From Streptomyces brevispora (lineage in GTDB: Bacteria; Actinomycetota; Actinomycetes; Streptomycetales; Streptomycetaceae), in NCBI RefSeq assembly GCF_007829885.1, contig NZ_VIWW01000001.1, positions 6,138,001 through 6,202,000 of the forward strand: a stretch of 64,000 nt of DNA, read 5' to 3'. A model generated the notes under the pieces. That model saw only the letters and a list, made by a program, of their open reading frames with translations, had not been told where the DNA came from and searched no databases. The position numbers were made by a program, and so were the translations under genes. Shown here one piece after another: positions 1-8,079 of this stretch; the stretch's first letter is position 1; each line of letters begins with the position of its first letter.

Positions 1-705
1 GGGTGTGCCGGAGGTCATGCGCCCTCACGAACCTCGCCGCCGGAACGCTCACGGCCCGCTTCCGGCGCAAACAGCTCCTCGTCGCCGGCTGGCTGATCGG
101 GATCCCCGTGCCCTTCGCGCTGGCCTGGGCGCCGTCCTGGGGATGGGTTCTCGCAGCAAACGTCCTGCTCGGCCTCAACCAGGGCTTGACCTGGTCGATG
201 ACGGTCAACATGAAGATCGACCTCGTGGGACCAGCCCGCAGGGGCCTGGCCACCGGACTGAACGAGGCCGCCGGCTACACCGCCGTCGGAGCCACCGCCC
301 TGCTCACCGGGTACCTCGCCACCTCCTACGGTCTGCGCCCCGTGCCTGAACTCATCGGCATCGTCTTCGTCGCCGGCCTCGCCCTGGCCCTCGTCGTACG
401 GGACACCGCCGCCCACGTCGCCCTCGAACTCTCCCAGCACGCCGCACCCCTGCCCACCGGCGAGAAGCGAGGACTGGCCGCCACGTTCACCCGCACCTCC
501 TGGCGCGACCGCTCCCTGCGAGGAGCCAGCCAGGCCGGACTGGTCAACAACCTCAACGACGGCCTGACCTGGGGCGTCTTCCCCCTCCTCTTCGTCATCG
601 CCGCCGCCCTTCTCACCGCCGCCTCAGGGATCCTCGCCGCCCGTTGGATCACCGACGCCCCGAACCACTGGACGTCGGCGGATGACGTCGAAACCGTTGC
701 CGCTG
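1..705 (+). pseudogene. MFS transporter, 5'-truncated by the window and internally deleted
   Basis: The reading frame shows typical major facilitator sequence (residues AGTLTARFRRKQLLVAGWLIG, several hydrophobic helices, then a cytoplasmic loop with NNLNDGLTWGVFPLLF). At about base 593 the frame jumps directly from the start of the second half (FPLLF) to the last helix (VIAAALLTAASGILAARWI), so roughly 100-130 residues that normally form helices 7-11 are absent while the frame stays open. After ARWITDAP the frame runs on into unrelated sequence with no family-type stop until base 1130, which I regard as read-through. The start lies left of the window. What is seen is the junction; loss of transport function is an inference from the missing helices. 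A sequencing collapse is possible but no repeat is visible at the junction. Confidence 0.7.
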
Positions 706-771
706 CCACCCCAGCGAGTCCGCGGGTGCTGGCGGGGGAGTGCAGGTGCGGAGGGAATCGGCGTCACGAAA

Positions 772-804
772 AGCCCCGGTCGGCTTCGTTCGCCGACCCG
801 GGCT
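772..804 (-). terminator. Rho-independent type hairpin after the LPFR gene
   Basis: A 13-bp stem with one mismatch (AGCCCCGGTCGGC against its partner) closes a six-base loop, and on the minus strand it is followed by a short T run (CTTTTCG). It lies 20 bases past the stop of the small LPFR gene, so it most likely ends that transcript. Confidence 0.6.
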
Positions 805-824
805 GTTCGAGAGACGGGGTGGGG

Positions 825-953
825 TCAGTGGTGGCCGTGGGCGGTGTCGGAGGCTCCGCCGAAAAGCCGTGCAACAGCGCGGAAAGGCAGGGTCACGACG
901 GTGGCAATGGCCCCGCCGATGGATCGGATTACGTCCGCGATCGCCTTCAGCAT
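825..953 (-). CDS. LPFR motif small protein (42 aa)
   Basis: This 42-residue protein starts MLKAIADVIRSIGGAIATV and contains TLPFRAVARLFGGAS followed by a short polar His-rich tail. The LPFR-RLFGGAS signature is that of a small protein family widespread in Streptomyces whose function is not established. The predicted product is a single amphipathic or hydrophobic helix, probably membrane-associated. The ATG at 951-953 has a strong Shine-Dalgarno (AGGGAGG) nine bases upstream, which decides this start over a much longer open frame that continues upstream without one. It is transcribed away from the acyl-CoA dehydrogenase operon and ends at its own hairpin terminator. Confidence 0.75.
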   Translation of the reverse strand: MLKAIADVIRSIGGAIATVVTLPFRAVARLFGGASDTAHGHH

Positions 954-1178
954 GTGATGTTGCCTCCCTCTCGATGCCGCTGCGGCGCCGATGAGTCGCA
1001 GCCTGGCTGCCGAGTGGCGATATTTACTGAGGAACACCATGAAGGGCAGCGCCAGCCCCACAAGCTGTTCCGGCATCGGCCAATGGGGCACTCTCGGGCA
1101 GCATCGAGGTCCAGCGAGCCGAGGGAGTAGGCGCTCCCTGACAGGCATGAAAGCGTCTGCGAGGTAAAGCTGGTACTC

Positions 1179-2198
1179 ATGACAGCTCCTTTTGCCTCGA
1201 TGATTCAGGACGGCAGCACACATCAGGACCCGGCCGAGCGGTTCGCCCGCTGGGTGAGCGGCGGCTCTGCGGACGATCTGCCGCTGCCGGGCTCCGGGGC
1301 GACGCGGCAGCGCTTCCGGGCACTGCACGACCTCGGTCGCGCGGACCTGTCCATGGCTCGTCTGGCCGAGGGGCACGCGGACGCGGCGGCGATTCTGGCA
1401 GAGCTGAAGGCCCCGGCGCCCCGCCCCGGCGAACGCTGGGGTGTGTGGGCGGCCCAGCCCCCCGGTGTGACGCTGCGCGCCCGGTACGAGGGTGGCCACT
1501 GGCGGCTCGACGGAGTCAAGGCGTTCTGTTCCGGGGCGCACAGCTGTACGCACGCGCTGGTCACGGCCGACACCGAGGCAGGGCGCCGGCTGTTCGCGGT
1601 CGCCACCGACGGTGCCGGGTACGCACCGATCGCCGGGACCTGGTTGGCCGTGGGTATGGCCGGCAGTGACTCACCCGACGTGCGTTTCACCGGGGTGCCG
1701 GGCCGGCCGGTGGGTGAGACGGACGCCTATCTGCGGCGCCCGGGCTTCTCGCACGGAGGCGCCGGAGTCGCCGCGTGCTGGCTGGGCGGTGCGCGGGGCG
1801 TGGCCGACACGTTGGTGGAGGCCGCGCGGCGTCGCGAACCGGATCAACTGACGGCCGCCCACCTGGGCGCCGTCGACGTGGCCCTTCACAGCGCTATGTG
1901 CGCACTGGTCGTGGCGGCCGACGCCATCGACGCAGCCCCGCTGGACGGCGGAGAGCGGGCGGTCGTAGGGACAGCGCGCGTACGGGCGGCGGTGGCCGAC
2001 GTATGCTCGCGCGTACTCGACGAGGTCGGCCGGGCCCTGGGTGCCGGGCCGCTGTGCCATGACCGGGAACACGCGCAACGCGTCGCCGATCTCACCGTGT
2101 ACGTCCGTCAGCACCACGCCGAGCGCGATCTCGCTTCCCTGGGCACCCTGCTGCTCTCTGCGGGCGGCGGGGCGGAGGCCTCGGAGTGGGACCGGTGA
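1179..2198 (+). CDS. Acyl-CoA dehydrogenase-like protein, first gene of a four-gene operon
   Basis: The 339-residue protein has the general acyl-CoA dehydrogenase layout: an N-terminal helical part, a central beta domain (GVWAAQPPGVTLRARYEGGHWRLDG) and a C-terminal helical domain with the R-x-x-V-x-D-x-T-V-Y-V-R-Q-H-H-A end. It is shorter than ordinary members (about 380 aa) and I cannot point to a catalytic glutamate, so the activity may be non-canonical. Its stop overlaps the start of the PIG-L gene. The order ACAD-like, PIG-L deacetylase, NodS-like methyltransferase, family 2 glycosyltransferase is a conserved neighbourhood known from many bacteria, which supports a joint pathway on a sugar- or amide-bearing substrate; the substrate is unknown. 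No clear Shine-Dalgarno is seen at the ATG. Confidence 0.75.
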   Translation: MTAPFASMIQDGSTHQDPAERFARWVSGGSADDLPLPGSGATRQRFRALHDLGRADLSMARLAEGHADAAAILAELKAPAPRPGERWGVWAAQPPGVTLRARYEGGHWRLDGVKAFCSGAHSCTHALVTADTEAGRRLFAVATDGAGYAPIAGTWLAVGMAGSDSPDVRFTGVPGRPVGETDAYLRRPGFSHGGAGVAACWLGGARGVADTLVEAARRREPDQLTAAHLGAVDVALHSAMCALVVAADAIDAAPLDGGERAVVGTARVRAAVADVCSRVLDEVGRALGAGPLCHDREHAQRVADLTVYVRQHHAERDLASLGTLLLSAGGGAEASEWDR

Positions 2199-3001
2199 AC
2201 GGCCTCCCAGGGCCACTCGCGGACCGGTCGCGTACGGCCCGCGAGGACGCCGCGGAGGCCATCGCGTCGGAGGGCACGGGCGAGGACGTCTGGTCGGCGT
2301 GGGCGGGGTGGCGCAGCTGGCCCGAGCCGGTGTTGCCCGACGGGCCGGTGGTTGTACTGGCTGCCCACCCCGACGACGAAGTCCTTGGATTCGGCGGAAC
2401 GGCGGCGCGTCTGGCCTCGTCGGGCCGCGAGGTGCACGTCGTCACCGTGACCGACGGCGAGGCGTCGCACCCGGGAAGCCGTCTGACGCCGCCCCCGGTG
2501 CTGGCCCGCAGGCGCCGGGAGGAGCTGTCCGAGGCGCTGGACCTCCTGGGCGTGAACAGGCGCCGTCGTCACCGGCTGGGCCTGCCGGACACCGAGGTCG
2601 GGAAGCACGAGACCGCCCTGGCCCAATGGGTCGGGGAACTGCTGCGCACCAGTGGAGCGACGCTGTGCGTGACGCCGTGGAGCGGCGATCTGCACGCCGA
2701 TCACGAAGCGGTCGGCAGGGCAGGCCACGCTGCTGCCGGAGCCGGCGCGATCGCCCTGTGGCAGTACCCCGTGTGGATGTGGCACTGGGCCGTGCCCGAG
2801 GGCCCTCGGGTGCCGTGGCACCGTTGTCGCAGGCTGCCCCTCGCCCCGGCCGAGTTGGCCCTCAAGAAGTCGGCTCTCCGCCGCTTCCGGACCCAGATCG
2901 CTCCCCTGGCCGACCATCCCGACGTGATCCTTCCGCCAGAAGAACTCGCACATCACCAGCGGTCCTTCGAGACCGTGATCGTAGAAACGGGCCCGCGTTG
3001 A
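2195..3001 (+). CDS. PIG-L family deacetylase
   Basis: A zinc-dependent LmbE/PIG-L deacetylase, expected to remove an acetyl group from an N-acetyl sugar or similar amide. The zinc motif AAHPDDEVLGFGG and the later HADHEAVG histidines are both present, with the TDGEASHPGS segment between, as the family requires. I chose the GTG at 2195 because it overlaps the preceding TGA (GTGA), the same coupling used at the next two junctions; a GTG at 2186 in the same frame with a GGAGG upstream is the alternative. No signal peptide, so it should act in the cytoplasm. In some genomes this gene is fused to the next one, which supports a functional pair. Confidence 0.88.
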   Translation: MNGLPGPLADRSRTAREDAAEAIASEGTGEDVWSAWAGWRSWPEPVLPDGPVVVLAAHPDDEVLGFGGTAARLASSGREVHVVTVTDGEASHPGSRLTPPPVLARRRREELSEALDLLGVNRRRRHRLGLPDTEVGKHETALAQWVGELLRTSGATLCVTPWSGDLHADHEAVGRAGHAAAGAGAIALWQYPVWMWHWAVPEGPRVPWHRCRRLPLAPAELALKKSALRRFRTQIAPLADHPDVILPPEELAHHQRSFETVIVETGPR

Positions 3002-3621
3002 ACACCCCCACCCCCGACTCGTACTTCACACGGATGTATGCCGACACCGCCGACCCCTGGGATCTGGCGGGCCGCTGGTACGAGCAGCGGAAATATGCGC
3101 TGACCCTGGCCGTGCTCCCGCGCCGGCGCTACCACCGGGCCTTCGAGCCTGGATGCTCGGTCGGCGTCCTGACCCGTCTCCTGGCGGACCGGTGCGACCG
3201 GGTCCTGGCCACCGACCGGGTGCCCCGCGCGGTGGCCGCGGCGGCGGAACGCAACCGCGACCTGCCACACGTCGAGGTCGAGCACATGGTCGTTCCCGAC
3301 GCTTGGCCCTCAGGCACTTTCGACCTGGTGGTTCTCTCCGAACTGCTCTACTACTTCGATGACGCACAACTGGCGCGCATCATGCGCCGGACAGCGGAGT
3401 CGCTGGAACCCGGTGGCACGCTGGTGACCGTGCACTGGAACCACCCGGTGCCAGAACACCGCCTGACCGGCTCCGAGCTCACACCGTTGCTCCACGCGGA
3501 GGCGGGGCTCGTGGCGGGGCCGGGCTTCCACGATCCCGACTTCGTCCTGCACACCTTCACGCGGCCTCTGCCGGACGGCTCACTGCCCCGGTCCGCCGCG
3601 GAGGCCGAGGGCCTGGTGTGA
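2998..3621 (+). CDS. NodS-like class I SAM-dependent methyltransferase
   Basis: This 207-residue protein has the SAM-binding motif I FEPGCSVGVLTRLLADRCDRV, an acidic motif II (LATDRVPRAV) and the DLVVLSELLYYF post-motif of NodS/DREV methyltransferases. The start is unusual: the frame is open far upstream, but the protein homology begins at NTPTPDSYF, and the only sensible start is the TTG at 2998, which overlaps the PIG-L stop as TTGA. It is therefore probably translated by coupling. The likely role is N- or O-methylation of the product of the deacetylase. The C-terminus PRSAAEAEGLV runs directly into the start of the glycosyltransferase. Confidence 0.85.
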   Translation: MNTPTPDSYFTRMYADTADPWDLAGRWYEQRKYALTLAVLPRRRYHRAFEPGCSVGVLTRLLADRCDRVLATDRVPRAVAAAAERNRDLPHVEVEHMVVPDAWPSGTFDLVVLSELLYYFDDAQLARIMRRTAESLEPGGTLVTVHWNHPVPEHRLTGSELTPLLHAEAGLVAGPGFHDPDFVLHTFTRPLPDGSLPRSAAEAEGLV

Positions 3622-4400
3622 GGAACATCGTCGAGGCACTCGTCGTCGCTGTGCCCGCTCACAACGAGGCGGCCACCCTGCCGGCCACGCTGCGCTCGAT
3701 CCGGCGGGCCCTGCTGGAGTCCCGGAACGCGGGGGCGCTGACGGTCCGGCTGGTGGTGGCGGCCGACTCGTGCACCGACACCACCTCCGCCGACGCCGCA
3801 CGCTGGGGCGCGGACGTCGTGGAGGTCCGGCAGCGGATGGCAGGAGCGGCGCGGGCCGCAGCCGTCGCCAGAGGGCTCCGCTCCTGCGGGGCCCGTCCCG
3901 AAGCCACATGGATCGTGACGACGGATGCCGACTGCGTGGTGCGTCCTTCCTGGCTCACGCACCAACTGGACTGTGCCGGCCGGGGATGGCACTGCGTGCT
4001 GGGCACCGTTCGTATCTCCCCCGACCCGCCGGTCGCGGCGTCTGTGCGGGCTCTGCACGAGGCCCACTACTTCGCGGACCGTACCGGACCCGACTGGAGC
4101 CATCCCCACGTCCACGGAGCCAATCTCGGCATCCGGGGCGATGTCTACCTGCGGGCCGGCGGATTCCCCGCATTGCCGCACAGCGAGGACCGCGCGCTCG
4201 TCGACGCCCTGCCCACCCGGGCACGCATCCTGCGTACGGACGCCTGCCCGGTCCTGACATCCGGACGCACTGCACCGCGCGCTCCCCACGGCTTCGGAAC
4301 ATACCTTGGACACCTCACTGCTCGGGGCTGCCCGTCGTCTTCCGTCGACAGTCCGGGTCCCCGTACGGCTCCCCACGGTGCCGGCCCTGGCGACCGCTGA
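3618..4400 (+). CDS. Family 2 glycosyltransferase
   Basis: The 260-residue protein begins with the GT-A signature VVAVPAHNEAATLPATLRSI and has the nucleotide-sugar metal motif TDADCVV (DxD type) near residue 103 and the HVHGANLGIRGDVYLRAGGFP acceptor region followed by SEDRALVD. Start is the GTG at 3618 overlapping the methyltransferase TGA. There is no membrane helix, so it probably glycosylates a small molecule or lipid-linked acceptor at the cytoplasmic face. It is the last gene of the operon; the C-terminal 40 residues after HGFGTYLGHL are low in similarity to the family and may reflect a late frameshift, since many relatives end about there. Confidence 0.82.
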   Translation: MRNIVEALVVAVPAHNEAATLPATLRSIRRALLESRNAGALTVRLVVAADSCTDTTSADAARWGADVVEVRQRMAGAARAAAVARGLRSCGARPEATWIVTTDADCVVRPSWLTHQLDCAGRGWHCVLGTVRISPDPPVAASVRALHEAHYFADRTGPDWSHPHVHGANLGIRGDVYLRAGGFPALPHSEDRALVDALPTRARILRTDACPVLTSGRTAPRAPHGFGTYLGHLTARGCPSSSVDSPGPRTAPHGAGPGDR

Positions 4401-4859
4401 CGTGCTACGGGCAACCGCCGCATTCAGCGGCGCGTTAATGGATGAGCTTGACGTCGCCTGAGTGGACCCGTAAGCACGAAGCGTGGCGATCAGGCGCACA
4501 GGGCCGGAGCACGGCTGCGCGCCGCCCGGGTTACCGGAGGAGCACTGACTACTGCCGAGGGCGTCGGCCATCCCTTCCCCCGTCGCCTCCCGGGCTAAGT
4601 CCACGGTGATCGTGGGGCACGCTCACGGCTCGGGCCGGACCGCCCATTTCGACTTCCGCTCGCGACGAGTCGCGAGAGAGGCCCGCGCGATTCCGGCACA
4701 TGGATCCTCTTCGTCCTGCGGGCCGAGGAATCCTTGTCGTGGGAGTCTTGGGCGGTCCGCTCGGGTGATGCGCTGTCTGCCGGAACTCTGCTTCGGCGGC
4801 GGACCGGCGTCTTGAAGGCATTGGTGCCCACGTCGGACCAGTGTCTGAGGCGGTCTGCC
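4401..4859. other. 459-base stretch without a recognisable gene
   Basis: Lies between the convergent glycosyltransferase operon and the LLM oxidoreductase. Short open frames on both strands have no family-like sequence, no good ribosome binding sites and no consistent third-position GC. I see no clear terminator hairpin. Confidence 0.5.
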
Positions 4860-5840
4860 TCAGTTTCCCGCAGCCTTCGGCCGGAGTCGCCTGAGGGGCC
4901 CGTCGAGTTCACGCTGGTAGAAGTCGATGAAACCGTCGGGGTCCGGGCCGGCGTTCTGCATGACGAGCCTGTCGAAGCCCGCGTCGACGAAGCACTGCGC
5001 CCGATCGGTGTAGCGGGAGGGGTCCGGGCCGCACGCGAACTTCTCCAGGATGTCCTGCTCTCGTACGGTCGTGGTCGCAGCGTCGAAGTTCACCGGATTG
5101 GGTAGTTCGCTCATGACCTTCCACCCGGTCACGGCCCAGCGCGACGTCTCCAGGGCGGCCTGTGCCGCGGTGTGCTCGTCGGGGGCCCAGGCCATCGGGA
5201 CCTCCGCGTAGCAGGGGCCCCGGCCTCCCGCAGCGCGGTAGTCCCGAACGATCTCCGGCTTGTCCTCCGTGGCGAACAGGCCGTCGCCCAGTTCTGCGGC
5301 GATCCGCGTCGATGCCTGGCCGCTGGCGGCCACCGCAATCAGGGGCAACTGCTCGGGCAGGTCGAAGACGCGGGCGTCCTCCAACCGCAGATGCTTTCCC
5401 TCGTAGGACTGGTACCCGCCGCTCCACAGCAGCCGAATGATCTCCAGGGCTTCCCGGAGCATTTCGTGCCGTGTGCTGACCGCGTCGGGGAAACCGTGGC
5501 CTACGACGTGCTCGTTCAGCCGCTCGCCGGATCCCACACCCAGGACGAATCGGCCCTCCGAGAGCAGGGCGAGGGTCGCCGCGGCCTGGGCGATGACAGC
5601 TGGGTGGTAGCGCACGGTGGGGCAGGTCACGCCGGTCGCCAGCCCGATACGTGAGGTCTTGGCCGCGATACTCCCCAGTACGGTCCAGGCGAACGGCGAA
5701 TGCCCCTGGTTGTCGAGCCAAGGGTGGAAGTGATCGCTCATCTCGACGAAGTCGAAGCCTGCCTGCTCGGCGAGAACCGCCTGCCGTACGAGTTCCGCCG
5801 GACCGAACGCCTCGGCGGCGAGTTTGTAGCCGATGTCCAT
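4860..5840 (-). CDS. F420-dependent LLM class oxidoreductase (TIGR03557-like)
   Basis: A luciferase-like TIM-barrel oxidoreductase of the F420-dependent glucose-6-phosphate dehydrogenase-like subgroup. Visible family features are the start MDIGYKLAAEAFGPAELV, the EMSDHFHPWLDNQGHSPFAWTVLG segment split by the family-typical histidines, and GVGSGERLNEHVVG. The 326-residue length fits. I chose the ATG at 5840, because MDIGYK is the conserved beginning and a GCGAGG sits just upstream; an ATG 14 codons earlier is less likely. The product is cytoplasmic and probably reduces or oxidises an unknown substrate with F420. Nothing next to it names a pathway. Confidence 0.85.
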   Translation of the reverse strand: MDIGYKLAAEAFGPAELVRQAVLAEQAGFDFVEMSDHFHPWLDNQGHSPFAWTVLGSIAAKTSRIGLATGVTCPTVRYHPAVIAQAAATLALLSEGRFVLGVGSGERLNEHVVGHGFPDAVSTRHEMLREALEIIRLLWSGGYQSYEGKHLRLEDARVFDLPEQLPLIAVAASGQASTRIAAELGDGLFATEDKPEIVRDYRAAGGRGPCYAEVPMAWAPDEHTAAQAALETSRWAVTGWKVMSELPNPVNFDAATTTVREQDILEKFACGPDPSRYTDRAQCFVDAGFDRLVMQNAGPDPDGFIDFYQRELDGPLRRLRPKAAGN

Positions 5841-5978
5841 GATGTCCTCGCTTCTCGTGCCTCCGGAGCCATTCGTTCGCACAGAGGTACCCGCCCGCGC
5901 GGGCCCATAACTCCGGCGCTCGGGCGACGGCCCTCCGGGAGGGGGTTCGGTCGGTGCCGCGTTGACGCGAGGGGCGGT

Positions 5979-6180
5979 TCAGGCGTCGTGGTGCCCCGTG
6001 TCCTTCTGTGCGTCCTCGTTGGGGGTCATCGCGTCACCGGCCTCACCGTCCCTGCCGGGCCGCTCGCCTCCCCCTCACTCGGCTCTGGGGCGGCCTCCAC
6101 TTCTCGGAGGACCTCGCCGCGGCGGTCTCGGAACTCTCCTCGTGGTCGGGGCCGGGGTCCTTGCGGTCCGGGCGGTTCAT
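5979..6180 (-). pseudogene. Small acidic hypothetical protein, apparently frameshifted
   Basis: On the minus strand an ATG at 6180 with GGAG five bases upstream starts MNRPDRKDPGPDHEESSETAAA with good Streptomyces codon use. The natural-looking continuation lies in the other frames: EVEAAPEPSEGEASGPAG, then DGEAGDAMTPNEDAQ ending at a TGA at 5979. Reading the whole as one 65-residue acidic, disordered protein needs one or two indels. The function is unknown. It might instead be a shorter intact 45-residue protein ending in RAARQGR. Confidence 0.35.
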
Positions 6181-6299
6181 CGTGTCTCCTCACTCGGTGG
6201 CGTCCCGCCGGACGGGCGGAAACGCCGGCTGTGTGCTTGAGCGGTACGGTCCGGGCGGCGGCCCCGGGCACTGCCGGCGCCTCTGCCTGCGCGGCCGTT

Positions 6300-6708
6300 C
6301 CTAGCAGATGCCGGATGTGGGCATCGAGGGCTGAGTACAGCACGCACTGTTGGGTGACCTGGTGACCTGGCCACAGAGCACGACGTGTTCGAGCCCAGCT
6401 GAGCTGAGCGGGGTCTCGTAGAAGATCGAGTGCCGGGCCTTCGGCAAAGAGGGATTCGCCGTCCGGCAGAACCGGTTCGACGAGTTCCGCGTTCTCTCCG
6501 GCGAGAGTCTTCACAATGATCTCTCCGTGATGGGATCGCCATTCTTCGAAATTGTCGTTCGCGTAGATCACCGGGACGTCTTCGGAGCGGGCGCGGGCGA
6601 TCAGCCGGGTGACGTGGGGGAGCGCCGAGCGTACCGACGGCATGAGCAGGTCGGCGTCGGGATGGTCGTATGTATTGATCATGTCGATGACGATGAGAGC
6701 GCCTGTCC
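6300..6708 (-). pseudogene. Isochorismatase-family cysteine hydrolase, frame broken and restored
   Basis: The frame shows the catalytic Asp motif LIVIDMINTYDHPDADLL, then PVIYANDNFEEWRSHHGE, and further on VTQQCVLYSALDAHIRHL with the nucleophilic cysteine. Between them about 30 residues are out of frame: the family sequence AKARHSIFYETPL...EHVVLCGQVT is found one frame over. The cause is visible: one extra G near 6440, and an exact 8-base tandem duplication (GTGACCTG twice, 6354-6369); 1+8 bases restores the frame. The catalytic lysine lies in the shifted segment, so the product should be inactive. No start codon is found upstream of LIVIDM before a stop, and the C-terminal third is replaced by unrelated sequence. 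Confidence 0.75.
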
Positions 6709-6836
6709 CTATGGCTGCATCATCGCAAAGGGGCTACTCGTGTCCCGGGCGGCCGGCTTTCCGCGTGTTCCGCGAAGAGGGTGACGGGAACCCGGCAGAC
6801 TCGTGGCGATTCTCGACTGAGGAATGGAGCGGGACC

Positions 6837-8021
6837 GTGCGCGCACTGACCTATCAGGGGAAGCGGGACGTCCGGGTGGAGACCGTCCCGGACCCGCAGA
6901 TCCAGAATCCGACGGACATCATCGTCAAGATCACGTCTACCGGTATCTGCGGCTCCGACCTCCACCTCTACGAGGTGCTGGGCCCCTACCTGGATCCGGG
7001 CGACATCCTCGGGCACGAACCGATGGGCGTGGTGGAGGAGGTCGGCCGCGAGGTGACCGCCGTCGCCCCTGGGGACCGTGTCGTGATCCCCTTCAATGTG
7101 TCGTGCGGCCACTGCTACATGTGCGGGCAGGGGCTGCAATCGCAGTGCGAGACGACGCAGGTGCGCAAGCGGGGTACGGGTGCTTCCCTGTTCGGGTTCA
7201 CCAAGCTCTACGGGCAGGTGCCCGGAGGGCAGGCGGAGTATCTGCGGGTCCCCTTCGGTAACGATCTGCCCATCAAGGTCCCGCACGGGCCCTCGGACGA
7301 CCGGTTCGTCTATCTTTCCGACGTGCTGCCCACCGCCTGGCAGGCCGTGGAGTACGCGGACATCCCTCCCGGGGGCAGCGTCACCGTCCTCGGGCTCGGG
7401 CCGATCGGCGCCATGGCCGCACGGATCGCGCTCCACCGGGGCGCCGGCCTCGTCATCGGCGTGGATCTCGTCCCCGAACGCCTCGACCGGGTCAGCGGAT
7501 ACGGCGCCACCTGCCTCGACCTGCGCCGCTACGGCAAGGCCCTCGGCGACGCCGTCCGCGACCTCACCGACGGGCGGGGCACGGACGCGGTGATCGACGC
7601 CGTCGGTATGGAAGCACATGGCGCGCCCGTGGCCAAGGCCGCGCACGCGGCGGTCGGCCTGCTGCCCGACGCTCTTGCCCAGCGAATGATGGAAACCGCG
7701 GGCATCGACCGTCTCACCGCGCTGCATACGGCGATCGATCTGGTGCGAAGGGGCGGCACGATCTCCATCTCGGGTGTGTACGGCGGCTCCGCGGATCCGA
7801 TGCCGCTGCTCACGATGTTCGACAAGCAGATCCAGCTCCGCATGGGCCAGGCCAACGTCAAGCGCTGGGTGGACGACCTGCTGCCGCTACTGGTCGACGG
7901 CGATCCGCTGGGTGTGGATTCCTTCGCCACCCACCATCTGCCGCTGGAGGAGGGGCCCAAGGCGTACGAGACGTTCCAGAAGAAGGCCGACGGCATGATC
8001 AAGACTCTGCTCGTCCCCTGA
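6837..8021 (+). CDS. Zinc-dependent alcohol dehydrogenase (MDR family)
   Basis: A medium-chain dehydrogenase of about 394 residues. Catalytic zinc ligands are present (GICGSDLH with Cys38, and GHEPMG), as is the structural zinc lobe with four cysteines (SCGHCYMCGQGLQSQC), and the NAD-binding motif GLGPIGAMAA. An insert of about 40 residues after VIDAVGMEAHG matches the formaldehyde-dehydrogenase-like long subgroup. The GTG start fits the conserved N-terminus VRALTYQGKRDVRVE, with a GGAG upstream; the open frame upstream belongs to noncoding sequence. It is followed after 58 bases by an epimerase-like gene in the same direction, probably one transcript. Confidence 0.88.
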   Translation: MRALTYQGKRDVRVETVPDPQIQNPTDIIVKITSTGICGSDLHLYEVLGPYLDPGDILGHEPMGVVEEVGREVTAVAPGDRVVIPFNVSCGHCYMCGQGLQSQCETTQVRKRGTGASLFGFTKLYGQVPGGQAEYLRVPFGNDLPIKVPHGPSDDRFVYLSDVLPTAWQAVEYADIPPGGSVTVLGLGPIGAMAARIALHRGAGLVIGVDLVPERLDRVSGYGATCLDLRRYGKALGDAVRDLTDGRGTDAVIDAVGMEAHGAPVAKAAHAAVGLLPDALAQRMMETAGIDRLTALHTAIDLVRRGGTISISGVYGGSADPMPLLTMFDKQIQLRMGQANVKRWVDDLLPLLVDGDPLGVDSFATHHLPLEEGPKAYETFQKKADGMIKTLLVP

Positions 8022-8079
8022 CACCGGCACGGCACGGCATGGCATGGCACGGTATGGCGACCAAGGAAGGCAGCGCCTC

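Noticed and set aside
706..1130. Read-through of the MFS frame
   Set aside because: Cys/Arg/Gly-rich with no similarity and antisense to the LPFR gene.
825..1553. 242-aa minus ORF including the LPFR protein
   Set aside because: Only the last 42 codons have family sequence and a ribosome site; the rest overlaps the acyl-CoA dehydrogenase gene.
2041..2997. Long N-terminal extension of the methyltransferase frame
   Set aside because: Runs inside the PIG-L gene with poor composition; homology starts at the TTG at 2998.
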